DNA of 29,502 nucleotides, taken from assembly GCA_032988165.1 (NCBI GenBank), contig JANTQF010000407.1, positions 1 through 29,502 of the forward strand. Direction: 5' to 3'. This document shows positions 10,717 to 20,008 of the stretch, piece by piece. Source of the DNA: Emmonsiellopsis sp. PD_33 (lineage: Eukaryota; Ascomycota; Eurotiomycetes; Onygenales; Ajellomycetaceae). Each line of letters begins with the position of its first letter. Position 1 is the stretch's first letter. The notes under the pieces are model-generated. The model did not search any database, was not told the origin of the DNA, and saw only the letters and a list, made by a program, of their open reading frames with translations. Made by a program: the position numbers and the translations under genes.

Positions 10717-11296
10717 GTTGTAATTATCCACAATTTGAGTCAGTGCGAGTTCAAGAAGCCAATCTTTTAACAGGCGGTATGTTATGCGGAATCAACAACA
10801 ATAGTTAGTCCTAGATAAGCTTTCCACCTCCTTTTCGATCAGCTTCCCCTCCACGGCAGCCTCACGATCATGATGTCCGTCCTGGTCAGCTAGCCAGCCA
10901 AGATTCCAAGAAAGCCAAGCATTTTGCCAACGGTGTGTATCAAACTTCCCCAAAATAGCCAAAATAGTCAACTAACTTCCGAGCTAACACGATGGGTCCC
11001 TGCAATGTCGTCTCCGGTCTCACCAGGTGGCTCTCAGCCCGCCCAATGCCGTCAGCCATCATGGTGGAGAGGCTCTGCTTCGGCCGCACAGCTGTGTTCG
11101 ATTTCTATTTTGACTCTCGGTCTGCAGAACAATAAGAGCGCTGTATTCATCTGACCCTGAACATCTGCCGTCCTCCTTATCGGCCGCCTCCCCAGGCCAG
11201 TTTTCTTCCTCGACGAGCTGGCAGAGAGTGGGCTCAGAGACCTAAAGACCTAAAGGACTTGACTGATAGCGCTGACACTATCCGACTCGCATCGCC
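10717..11296 (+). promoter_or_regulatory. Spacer and thioesterase promoter region
   Basis: Between the SDR stop and the thioesterase start, same strand. It should hold the SDR 3' UTR and thioesterase promoter. No coding signal convinces me; the longest frame (about 76 codons from 10924) has no family features. Confidence 0.45.
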
Positions 11297-12388
11297 ATGG
11301 ACGAGTACATCAACTTCGTACAGCCAGCCCCTCCTGGCTTAGAGACCCAAACCCCACTTGTCCTCATTCATGATGGCGGCGGAACTCCCGTGTCCTACTA
11401 CTTTCTTGAGTCTCTGGACCGAGAAGTATACGGCATACAAAATCCGCGATTCTATACCTGTGAGCCCTGGGAACATGGGCTCCCTGAGATGGCTCGACTA
11501 TATGCCAATTTGATCTTGTCAGTGGTGCCCTCAGGGCCGCTTTTGCTAGGCGGTGAGTCAATCGTAATACTTGTTACAAAGTCGAAACAGGCCTAGGCGA
11601 GAGCATGAACCTTGTTGTGATGGCTATTCTGAGCAATGATGAAGGATTTGCTGTGCTGACGACGTGTGCAGGCTGGTCTCTGGGCGGGCTTCTCTCACTA
11701 GAAGTTGCCAGCATCCTGATGAAAAACCCTGCTGTCCGTGTCGTGGGGATTGTCATGATCGATTCAATCTACCCGCTTGTAGCACCGCAGCGCAAGCTGA
11801 ACGTCGTCCCCACCCAGCCAAATTTCAGCCCAGAGACAAAAGCACAAACCCGCAGGCTTGTGTTGGAAAGTTTTAAGCTCTCCATGTCCATGGTCGAACG
11901 CTGGATCGCTCCTGTCTGGGCCGGGTGCAAGGACCCAGAAATGATTAGGAAGAGAGCCGAACTGGAGAAGAAGCTGTTTCCGCTGGGCCCGAGAGCATCG
12001 TCTTCAGGCGCTCACTCCGAAGTAAGCAATGCGGAGAACCTCCAGCCTTTGCCAAAGACCATTCTTCTCCGTTGCAGCGAGTACGTCCCCGTAGCGCTAC
12101 CAGACGTGCCGGATGCAATTTCTAGAGTCGACACGGTGCGGGATCTGCGGAGGTTGGGCTGGGAGAAATACCCGCACGATTTTACGCCTACAGTGATGGG
12201 TATACCAGGCCACCATTTCAGCATATTTGACGAGGAGCACGTAAGTTCTGTCTGCATCATATGTCTACCAGGAAGAGCCACCAAAAACATTGAATCGGCA
12301 GAAAAGCTGACTGATTTGCGTCTAGGTTTTCGAGGTTTCCGCCCGGATCAAATTAGCGTGCAAAATGCTGGAGCACGGTAGTGTTTAG
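11297..12388 (+). CDS. Free-standing thioesterase (PKS/NRPS thioesterase-domain type)
   Basis: Three exons (11297-11552, 11672-12240, 12326-12388) give 295 residues, introns 119 and 85 nt. The protein is a complete alpha/beta-hydrolase thioesterase: LVLIHDGGGTPVSYYFL at the start, YGIQNPRF, the nucleophile elbow LLGGWSLGGLLSLEVA formed exactly across intron 1 (Ser88), Asp116 in VMIDSIYPL and a His in IPGHHFSIF (266/267). The last short exon supplies the C-terminal helix (VFEVSARIKLACKML). This fold releases or edits acyl chains tethered to carrier proteins of polyketide or non-ribosomal peptide synthases. Here it stands alone and no synthase lies in the window. It could be a trans-acting partner of a distant synthase, an editing enzyme, or a relic. 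An exon-1 read-through frame ends soon after the donor, supporting the intron. Confidence 0.9.
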
Positions 12389-12885
12389 TTAAATAGACCT
12401 ACCTACGCGTCCGACTTGAATGCAGACCACGAAGATATGCGGAAGGGATCTATCGATATGGCGGTATGCCCTATTATGTGTATTGCGGGAGAATGGTTTG
12501 AATTTGATTTGCTCCCACTTTCTAGATCTATGCGCGATAGAAGGATTTACGTTTTGTTTTAGGATGCAATGTCGCTGCGTTTTAGATATTTGAATGAAGA
12601 AATTGAACTTTTTGGATATACCGCTTTGACGCTGGTAGGCGCCTAGCCAGTCGATAACGAACTCCTCCACTTAGAGCCACAAGCATGTCAACCATTGCTG
12701 GCTCTACTTCCTGCGCTTCAACCTTTGGTGGTTAATTTCATTTCTTGTATTGGAGGATCAATGGCATATATGTATATGCGGTTAAATTTCTATGTCTGCT
12801 GGGTTTAATAGAGAGCCACCGTTGAATTGAGTAATTGGTGCCGTTATAGCATCTGGCCCATCATCAGCCTCCTTTCCCGAATACT
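12389..12885. other. Intergenic between convergent thioesterase and Cys-rich genes
   Basis: Convergent 3' spacer, AT-rich, with no coding or RNA feature that I can support. A minus-strand frame at 12389-12670 has unremarkable composition and no motif. Confidence 0.5.
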
Positions 12886-13371
12886 CTAACAACTGCATCC
12901 GCACTCAGCAGGGTTGTGGCAGTTCTTCCCACACGCCTGATCTATGTTACACTGTCCCCAGTTGCTGCATCCGATCCAGTCTCCAGATCCGTCACCGGCA
13001 GCAGTCCAGCACCACTGTCCGCCATCACCACAGACTTTCCAGCAGCGGCCCCCGTCTTTGCTGAGATCACATCCATAGGGAGCGGTGGAGACGCAACCCC
13101 GGGCGGTGAGGGGATTCTACGACATGGAGGTGTTAGTAATGGCCGACGTGTCCCACTTGGGATGAGTGAGGGCAAAATAAGGAAATCCGATTTCACATAC
13201 GAATTTAACGGAGGAACGAGCCCATGCTGTGCCTGGGGGTGGGATGGAGGAGTTGGAGAGGTCGGGGGCGTCGCCTGTGTTGCCGGCATAGGGGGCTGAG
13301 AGGACGCCAGCAGCTTGGATAGCGAGGAAGAGAATGCTGGCGAGTTGCATTGTCACGGTTGCTTGGATCAA
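12886..13371 (-). CDS. Small secreted cysteine-rich protein (12 Cys), possible IDI-2-like effector/defence type
   Basis: Two exons (13201-13371, 12886-13116) split by an 84-nt phase-0 intron with a TTACTAACA branch site encode 133 residues, or 126 if the second ATG at 13350 is used. The N-terminus is a clear signal peptide (MQLASILFLAIQAAGVLSA, then PYAG). Exon 1 adds a Ser/Pro linker with one N-glycosylation sequon (NSS). Exon 2 holds all twelve cysteines in about 70 residues, with Trp/Gly-rich spacing (GGRCWKVCGDGGQWCWTAAG, DWIGCSNWGQC) and a CGCSC end, consistent with six disulfides. The CW...WCW...DW..CS pattern reminds me of fungal IDI-2-like secreted proteins, but I hold that only as a possibility. 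The protein is probably exported; its role is unknown. Longer ORFs reading through the intron are in other frames and lack the Cys pattern. Confidence 0.83.
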
Positions 13372-13918
13372 CGGAGGGTTTGAGGAGTTACTAAGTGGTT
13401 GACGTTGAGAGGACTGGCGAAAGTGAGTTTTGTATTGGTGAAATGATAAGAAACAGTAAAGAGAGATGCTCAGTTATATAGCTATTTTTCTCACTGACTT
13501 GACTCTTCCTCCCTGGCGACACCTGCAAGCCTGCCTCGGAGAGAAAAGCAACCTGCTTACAAGATGACATAGTTGAGGCTGTATAACGGCGGAATAACGG
13601 ACACTTTCAGGAGCCACATAGATCCTCGATCTGTAGACCCGGCAGATCAACTGTGCCGGGAATGTTAACCTGGGTTAGCATCTCATTTTTTAGTTTCCAT
13701 AAGGAAACACCGCCATTCTATCTGCCTTGGCTGTGCAGTGTGTATGGCGGTCCCAAGGTCTATACAGGTTCTAAAGGGAGATGGAACTACAGATTACATA
13801 ATCCCCAACCAACCTCCATCTTCGGAGCTTATTCTTCCAAGACTCGAAAATAGCACGATCAACTCTCTAATAATAACACTGCTTCAGTTATCTCCCGCCC
13901 CTTCGAGCCTCCCTGTCC
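13372..13918. promoter_or_regulatory. Divergent promoter region, Cys-rich (-) / DUF6314 (+)
   Basis: The two genes diverge here. The minus-strand side has a TATATAA element about 100 bases before the Cys-rich start. Nothing else stands out; open frames on the plus strand (13653-13853, 13738-14028) are unconvincing. Confidence 0.5.
13474..13480 (-). promoter_or_regulatory. TATA box of the Cys-rich secreted protein gene
   Basis: TATATAA on the minus strand, 103-130 bases upstream of the two candidate ATGs. Strong TATA boxes are usual for inducible secreted-protein genes, which fits. Confidence 0.5.
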
Positions 13919-14626
13919 ATGGCCCTGAAACCACTCGCCAGCTCCCCTGCCGGTCGAATATTCAGCTCGTTGGCCGATTCGCGACCCTGGACCCTGACGC
14001 GGACGCTGCGGAGCGAGAATCCAGCTGATATCAATGGGGTGCTTAGAGGGACCGCCTCGTTCACAGGGATTACTGGCAATACCGACAGTAATGGGATAAA
14101 TGAGATACTGTATAGGGAGGAAGGGGAGATGCCAGGTGCCGGCGGCAGCATGGCAGGACTACGGTGGTCGAGGAAATACATATGGCGACTTTCTACAGCC
14201 CCTTCGGTTGCCTCGACGGTCGAGGATGGGGACAAAGTTATCGGCGTCTGGTTTGTGAAGCTCCAGAAACCACCAACCGATACCAAGGGGGCCAATGGCT
14301 CCCCGGTCGGGGATCGCGATGAGGCAGATTATGTTTTTCATGAGCTCGAGTTCCGGGGTGAAATTGGCTCGGACGAGGGAGTTGCCGCGTTGGAGTTCAA
14401 GGCTGCGATCCCGCCGCCTGTCAGTGAGGCGGATACTAGAATCATGATTGCGCATGGCCAGCATCTTTGCGTCAAGGACGACTATGAGACGATCTATGCT
14501 TTTCGGGTCGCAAATGATCCTCCGGGTCAGGTGCTAAGTTGGTCCAGTCGGCATATAGTAATAGGCCCGCGGAAACACCAGGATATCATGAATTTATACT
14601 CGAGGGATGTGATAGATGACCGATGA
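13919..14626 (+). CDS. DUF6314 family protein
   Basis: Intron-free frame of 235 residues with an ATG in a plausible context. It carries the conserved blocks of the DUF6314 family in order: IFSSLADSRPWTLTRTL, the VLRGTASFTGI strand, ILYREEGEM, GLRWSRKYIWRL, VFHELEF, the signature HGQHLCVKDDYETIYAF and VIGPRKHQDIMNLYSRD at the end. The family is a small beta-barrel-like fold found in bacteria and ascomycetes with no established function; a ligand-binding role has been guessed from its shape. Length is usual for the family. The acidic loop around residues 100-125 (GDKVIGV to GDRDEAD) is a variable insert. It diverges from the Cys-rich gene and is followed by the long promoter of the transporter. 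Confidence 0.85.
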   Translation: MALKPLASSPAGRIFSSLADSRPWTLTRTLRSENPADINGVLRGTASFTGITGNTDSNGINEILYREEGEMPGAGGSMAGLRWSRKYIWRLSTAPSVASTVEDGDKVIGVWFVKLQKPPTDTKGANGSPVGDRDEADYVFHELEFRGEIGSDEGVAALEFKAAIPPPVSEADTRIMIAHGQHLCVKDDYETIYAFRVANDPPGQVLSWSSRHIVIGPRKHQDIMNLYSRDVIDDR

Positions 14627-16008
14627 GGTTGGGAGTCGCGGCTTTGTTATTATTTGGTCATTCCCCACCTTACTCTGATATTTTCACCAGCCACGATTAT
14701 GACATGATGGCTTCATGTTTCCTATACCCCCACGTGTTTGGATTTTTGTTGGAAAGATATTGCTCGCTGCATGTGGAATTTTCCTTGAAGAGGTGACATG
14801 GATGATATCAACAGTTTGTTTTGAGGCCGCTTAAAGGTGGTTGGATGGGGACATCTACTCGAAGATGGATAATATGAACCACTCCGAATCATGCATCAAC
14901 AAAGTTGCCAGGCTTCGTCTAGCTGGAATTTGCCTGGCGAGTGGGGTGGATAATTGATCGAGGTTTTCATTAAGAGTAAATGTATGCACATTCATACATC
15001 GGGCAAGCAAAGCAACTATCGCGAGAGTGAACCAGCTGCGACGGAGATACAGAAAGCCTCTAGAAGTAGTTAGTTCCTCCGCAGAGGACTCAAGTCTGAA
15101 GAGTATTCAAGGGCCCTTTTACACCCGCTTTATAGTTTAAATATTGCACAATTCTCCCCCTGCAGCCCACAACCCGCCCATTTCACAGTGGCTGCGTGGC
15201 ATGATGTTGGCTGGGCTATCCGTATTCACTCCAAAGTTAAGCAAATTTAAGAACTGTTCCCGGAGTCTTGGCTTGCCACCTCCACAAAAATGATTCCCCC
15301 ATCTTTGCCGAGTCGATCCCTTGGGATAAATAACCGACCACGACAAGATCAATGCAACCCTGTGCCATTAGAACACTTTAGCGGCCACTCCTCTGCCTTT
15401 GGTTTCCCTTCGACCGCAGCCCGCTGACAAACGGAGAGACGGGCTTGCCTCCTACTCCGTATTCCGCTGCAGGTCGCTGATATCGAACCTCGAATGGTGC
15501 TCGGGATTGGCAGTTCAATACTATCCTCTGACAAATCTACTCTGCATCCGGCTGCATGGTCATCAATTGGGAGTCACACAACCTGCCCTCCGCCGACCAA
15601 GGATCGCACCCCCGGACTGATGGACGTTCGATTTTCTTCCCTGCCAGCAGCGGGTTTTTGTGTGGGGAAGCGCGGAATCGAGCTATCCTCCTTCACCACT
15701 GGGAGCCCGCGGGGTTTGATGCGCGACCAGACCACAGGGGGGTCATTAGCTAGCGGGAGGTGACGGATGCAATGGATGCGGGAGAGCCGTGGGGATCTTA
15801 GCGTGGGGAACCAACAGGTATTTCCCCGGGAGGAGGATAAGCAAGCGCATGGATTCCCGTATATCGGAGAGCGTATCCTTGCGCGTCCTGGTGCAACCTC
15901 GCAGAGACAGAGCTGATACCCCGGAGGTTTTTATTTTTATTTTTATTTTTTTCCCTCACGTCTCTAGTTTATTCACCCTCTCTCTCATAACAAGTCTATC
16001 CTATCGCA
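14627..16008 (+). promoter_or_regulatory. Long upstream region of the MFS transporter
   Basis: This 1.4-kb gap between two plus-strand genes holds the DUF6314 3' UTR and what should be a long promoter for the transporter, a size often seen with nutrient-regulated permease genes. A (TTTTTA)-type tract at 15928-15952 and a CT-rich stretch lie just before the ATG. Frames at 15137-15763 are not protein-like. Confidence 0.5.
15928..15952 (+). repeat. T-rich (ATTTTT)n tract near transporter start
   Basis: Three-and-a-half tandem copies of a TTTTTA hexamer, ending in T8, about 55 bases upstream of the transporter ATG. Such T-rich tracts can keep promoters free of nucleosomes; that role is inference. 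Confidence 0.8.
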
Positions 16009-17961
16009 ATGGAAAAGAAAGACGAAGAGATTCGCGAGAGAATCTCCGACCGAAAAGGGTCAGGCTCGGAAGAGAACGTCGAGTATAACGTCCATAAGGC
16101 TGATTCCGACCTTGACGACCCCGATGCCGGACTCTCTGAGGAAGAGAAGGCGGAAATTGTATGTTTTCTTGCTGCAATCCAGACCGAACATCTTTTGTCT
16201 GTATCCAGCTGACACGGTAATCCAATGGCAGGATAAGAAATTGGTGCGAAAACTGGATCTCAGATTGATTCCCTGGCTCTGCTTGCTCTATCTCGTCAGG
16301 TATGCTACGAGTGTCTGGTCGAGGATGTTAATTGAAGCTGGGCATATCTAGCTGACACTCCCAACAGCTTTCTAGACAGAACCAACATCGGGAATGCCAA
16401 AATCGATGGATTGCAGGAAGATCTCGGCATGACGAATGGCCAGTACAATGCTACTCTGACCATCTTCTTCATATCTTATTCCCTCCTCGAACCTCTCACC
16501 AACGTCCTGCTCAAGAAGCTGCGTCCTAGCATTTTCATTCCGATAATAATGGTCGGCTGGGTTCGTCTATCTTACCGCATACCGACAAGATATAAAAACT
16601 TTACTGACAGGCTGGTGTTCAGGGTATCTGTATGACATGTATGGGTCTCGTCCACAACTTCTCCGGCCTCATGGCAGCACGCTGGTTCTTGGGCGTTGCC
16701 GAAGCTGGGCTGTTCCCCGGTGTTTCTTATTACCTCTCATGCTGGTATAGAAGAATGGAATTTGGTATTCGCATGGCCATTTTCTTCTCCGCCGCGGCTG
16801 TTGCGGGCTCGTTTGGCGGTCTGCTTGCTGCAGCCATCGCAAAGATGGACGATATTGGCGGGAAAGACGGTTGGGCATGGATTTTCATCCTGGAGGGACT
16901 AGCCACAGTTGTCATTGGAGCTGCTTCATTTTGGATGGTTTACGATTTCCCTGACGAGGCCAAGTTTTTGTCGGTGGACGATCGCAAGCGCGTTATCCGT
17001 CGTCTGGCGGCAGACCAACAATCCAGCGCGGAGCATGAGGAATTTAAAATGGATTATTTCTGGGCGAGCGTGAAGGACTGGAAGACCTATACATCTGCAG
17101 TTATTTACATGGGCTGCGACGGCTCGCTTTATGCGTTCTCCCTGTTCGTTCCTACAATCATTAATGAACTAGTGAGTAACGCATAAATACCCCTATGCGG
17201 GCCGTTTTCGAATTATGCTAACCATTTACTTTAGGGTAAATCCAAGTCTCTACTGTCGTTTATTTGGTGGTTTATTGACCAAGTACTTGTCTAACGTACG
17301 GGGTACAGGTTACTCATCCACCAGAGCCCAGCTTCTGAGCGTTCCGCCCTATGCGGTCGCCGCAGTTTTGACCATCGCAGTGGGTTACATTGCCGACCGC
17401 ACTCATCAGCGTGGTATCTGCAACATGGTAGTCTCACTGTTTGGTATCGTGGGGTTCAGCATGCTCCTTGGCTCCCAGAGCCCCGGTGTCAAATACGCCG
17501 GTACATTCTTGGGAGCAATGGGAATTTACCCAGCGATTTCCAACACGATTTCTTGGGCCAGTAATAATACCGAAGGTAGGGAACATTTATTATATCCCGA
17601 CAGCCGTCCAATTTTCTCCAATGCATGTCCGTTCAAGTTGAAATTGGCTAAGCAAAACCCAGGTGTCTACAAACGCGGCGTCACCCTCGGAATCGTCATT
17701 GGTTGGGGAAACCTCCAAGGGTGTGTAACCTCAAACATCTACCGAGGGGATGACAAGCCAGAGTTCTACCCTGGCCACGGCACCGTGCTTGCGTATCTAG
17801 TCCTATTCCAGCTTGGCGGGAGCGTTGTCCAGTATATTATGTTGCGGAGGGAGAATGCACGGCGTTTGCGTGGGGACAGAGATGGCTGGGTAGAAGGGCT
17901 CGATGCTAAGCAGATTGAGATGAGGGGAGATATGCGGCCAGATTTTATATATACTCTTTGA
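16009..17961 (+). CDS. MFS anion:cation symporter (allantoate/nicotinate permease type, TNA1/DAL5-like)
   Basis: Exons 16009-16158, 16232-16299, 16368-16560, 16623-17171, a single base at 17235, 17309-17575 and 17663-17961 give 508 residues, the usual size. Cytosolic acidic N-terminus, then the ACS signature LIPWLCLLYLVSFLDRTNIG at TM1, MVGWGICMTCMGLVHNFSGL, ARWFLGVAEAGLFPGVSYYL, a central cytosolic loop (YDFPDEAKFLS...), AQLLSVPPYAVAAVLTIAVG, and KRGVTLGIVIGWGNLQGCVTSNIYR near the end; about 12 helices. The family imports organic anions such as allantoate, nicotinate, pantothenate or biotin precursors with protons; the substrate here is unknown. For intron 3 I chose the AG at 16622 because the earlier AG is only a few bases from the branch site. 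Intron 17576-17662 is 87 nt without stops, so retention would add 29 residues. The 1-nt exon is discussed separately. Confidence 0.9.
17172..17308 (+). other. Twin introns separated by a 1-nt exon in the transporter gene
   Basis: After the codons for NEL (ending CTA at 17171) comes a complete intron 17172-17234 (GTGAGT donor, GCTAAC branch, TTTAG acceptor), then one G (17235), then a second complete intron 17236-17308 (GTAAAT donor, TCTAAC branch, TACAG acceptor). Joining CTA + G + GT restores frame and reads NELGYSSTRAQ, with the glycine expected after the helix in this family. Sizes of 63 and 73 nt match neighbouring introns. Alternative: one 133-nt intron from a GTAACG donor at 17176, giving NELVSYSST. 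Use of the first acceptor alone leads to a stop. I favour the double-intron model. Confidence 0.65.
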
Positions 17962-18560
17962 TCTGGCGGGTGTAGATAGACTGGACGGGGGTGGAGCTTG
18001 TATATGTACGTTGTATGGCCCTCCTAGTGGCTGGTTGCTTACCTTGGATGTTGCTGATGGCTATTTTGGCATTACATAGGCATGGGACCTATCACTTCCG
18101 ACGAAAGAGGGCTATTGATGAAATATATTAAATATATGCTGCACATAATATGGGAGTCTCCTGAATAACATGCCATGGTGGAATTTGACATATCCTCAGT
18201 TACTCAGGGGTTGGGATTGGAATCCTGCGGTTATTGCTTGCTCTGAAATATTCATAAAGTTTTGAAAGTAATCAACCGTCTGAAAGTTCTCCTATTCTGA
18301 GCTCGAGATGATTTCTCACTGATGCGTCTTCTCCCACGTGTTGTCGAGGCAGTGACGCCCTGCATTCACCTTCTTTGAGCTCCAACCTCCAACCTCCAAC
18401 CTCCATCCAAGCTTCACTTCATCTTCTTCTCTACTCCAGTTTGTCTCTGTTCTTCTGCTCTTGGCCTGAACTCATCCTCACTGCATTTACTACCTGCCTA
18501 CCCGTCTTCGCGGTTTGTTTTCTCATTCAATCGAACCCAGCTTTCTCAACCACGCGCAGT
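17962..18560 (+). promoter_or_regulatory. Spacer and leader of the RRM-like gene
   Basis: Holds the transporter 3' UTR and the promoter and 5' UTR of the next plus-strand gene. The frame of the next gene is open upstream to 18375 but has no ATG before 18561, so this part is leader. A short CT-rich tandem repeat lies at 18380-18407. Confidence 0.5.
18380..18407 (+). repeat. CTCCAAC heptamer repeat in leader
   Basis: Three exact copies of CTCCAAC (18380-18386, 18387-18393, 18394-18400) followed by a variant CTCCATC. The array lies in the CT-rich leader about 155 bases before the ATG. Confidence 0.85.
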
Positions 18561-20008
18561 ATGGAACGCCCCTCTGGCTTGTCCACCCTCTCTCCTGCGC
18601 AATTAGAGAGAGCCTCGTTTACCCCTCGTGCCGCGTGTGAATCTGCAATGGTGGCTCCGGTCTCAGAATCCTCCTCAGAGAGCATGCTTCAAGCCATGCA
18701 GAAGCTTCTAGCGATCCAGGAAGCACGTATTGCATCACTCGAGAACCAGATGAGAAACAGCTCTGGTGTACAGAGCCCGGCTCGGCAGGATGGGTACAAA
18801 GACTGCTCATCTCACCGTACGATGAGTACAGAGCTTCGCCAACAACTGCAACACGACCTACATGCAGCTCTGCGCCAGGAGAACACCTCACCTGCCAATT
18901 CATTCTTATATACCAAGCAGACTTCTCCCCCATCACTGCTAGATGACCTGCCGACACCAACAGAGGGGCCGTTACACTTGCATGGAAGATCCTCCTCGAA
19001 TCTACTCGACGACCTTACTTCCTTTGAGCCCCCCTTCGAGTCAGCTGCAGGACTCACGGTTGAGAAGCAAGCCAACGTCGCAAGCGACGATCCATTTGAG
19101 ACGTTGGTAGACCTTATCTCCTGCTTAGAGGTTACCAACCCTCAAAAATCAGACACCAAGCCGACCGTAAGCCGTGTTGACCCCCTATTCCCAAATTATG
19201 GGTATATGCTAATTCTTGTTATCAGGGGATAATCGATCAGCCTTCCCTGTTGGACGTCTACAACAGTAACAGACGCCAGGTACCATGGGATGGCACTATC
19301 AATTATACACTATGCAGTTCTCCTTTTAGCAGCTCTGATGAAGAATCGGCCGCCGTTTATGGCCAGCCTCGTGGATGCTGGTCCAGCGGGTTTTTCCAAC
19401 ACGGGCTTTTCTTCAAGCCTCACAAAACAGACGACAATGCGTATCGGACCGTGGCCCTGACAAACCTCCCTCTAAATTCATTCCTGCGACATCTGATCAG
19501 CGCAGTACGTGGGGGACCTATTTACTCCGCTCACCTGATGAATATGAAAAAAGTCGCTGGCTTTCACATGGGCGTGGTAAAGTTCCTCTACGAAAAGGAT
19601 GCGCGAGCGTATGTGGAATTTGCAAAGGAGTATGGCGTGTTCTTTGATGGCCAACGGGCCAATGTCATGTTGTATAAAACCGCGACATACCCCATCTCAA
19701 CGCAGATGGAGGAAAAAATTGCCAAGGGCCACACTCGGTGCGTGTCAATCAAGGGCCCGCGGGATCCAGGACGGTACACAGCAGTGGCGGCTTTTGTCGA
19801 GAAGAGGCTGCCTGTATATTTTGATATGGGGGATGACATTATCGAGAACGATGACCAGACCGAGCTTCAGATGAGTTTCAATTCCATCGAAGCGGCCAGC
19901 GCTGCGATGGAGGCATTCCGGCATAGTTTCCGTCGACTGGACAATTGCGATCTAAGCTTCGCACCGGACCCATGCGCCAGGCCATTTCCCACTCGCCAGG
20001 AAGAATAA
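18561..20008 (+). CDS. Fungal RRM-like (alpha-beta plait) protein of unknown function
   Basis: Two exons (18561-19166, 19226-20008) with a 59-nt intron (GTAAGC donor, TGCTAAT branch) give 462 residues. The start is the first ATG in the frame. Residues 1-200 are Ser/Pro-rich with a predicted helix that looks coiled-coil forming (residues about 42-66, MLQAMQKLLAIQEARIASLE) and two LLDDL motifs. The second half has an RNA-recognition-motif-like block from about residue 274 (YRTVALTNLPLNSFLRHLI, then GPIYSAHLMNMKKVAGFHMG, VVKFLYEKDARAYVEF), and a second partial block ending FNSIEAASAAMEAFRHSF and CDLSFAPDPC. Similar Pezizomycotina proteins exist without a name. RNA binding is plausible, but the RNP1 motif is degenerate, so target and role are unknown. 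Confidence 0.85.

Noticed and set aside
12942..13289. 115-codon minus-strand frame over the Cys-rich gene
   Set aside because: Pro/Ser/Thr-rich with no signal peptide; the spliced frame has a signal peptide, clean intron signals and the 12-Cys domain.
15137..15763. Several 60-90-codon frames upstream of the transporter
   Set aside because: Mutually overlapping on both strands with no protein-like pattern; treated as promoter.
16611..16622. Earlier acceptor (AG at 16609-16610) for transporter intron 3
   Set aside because: In frame and would add four residues (AGVQ), but it lies only a few bases after the branch site, and the family-typical GWGICM join needs the AG at 16622.
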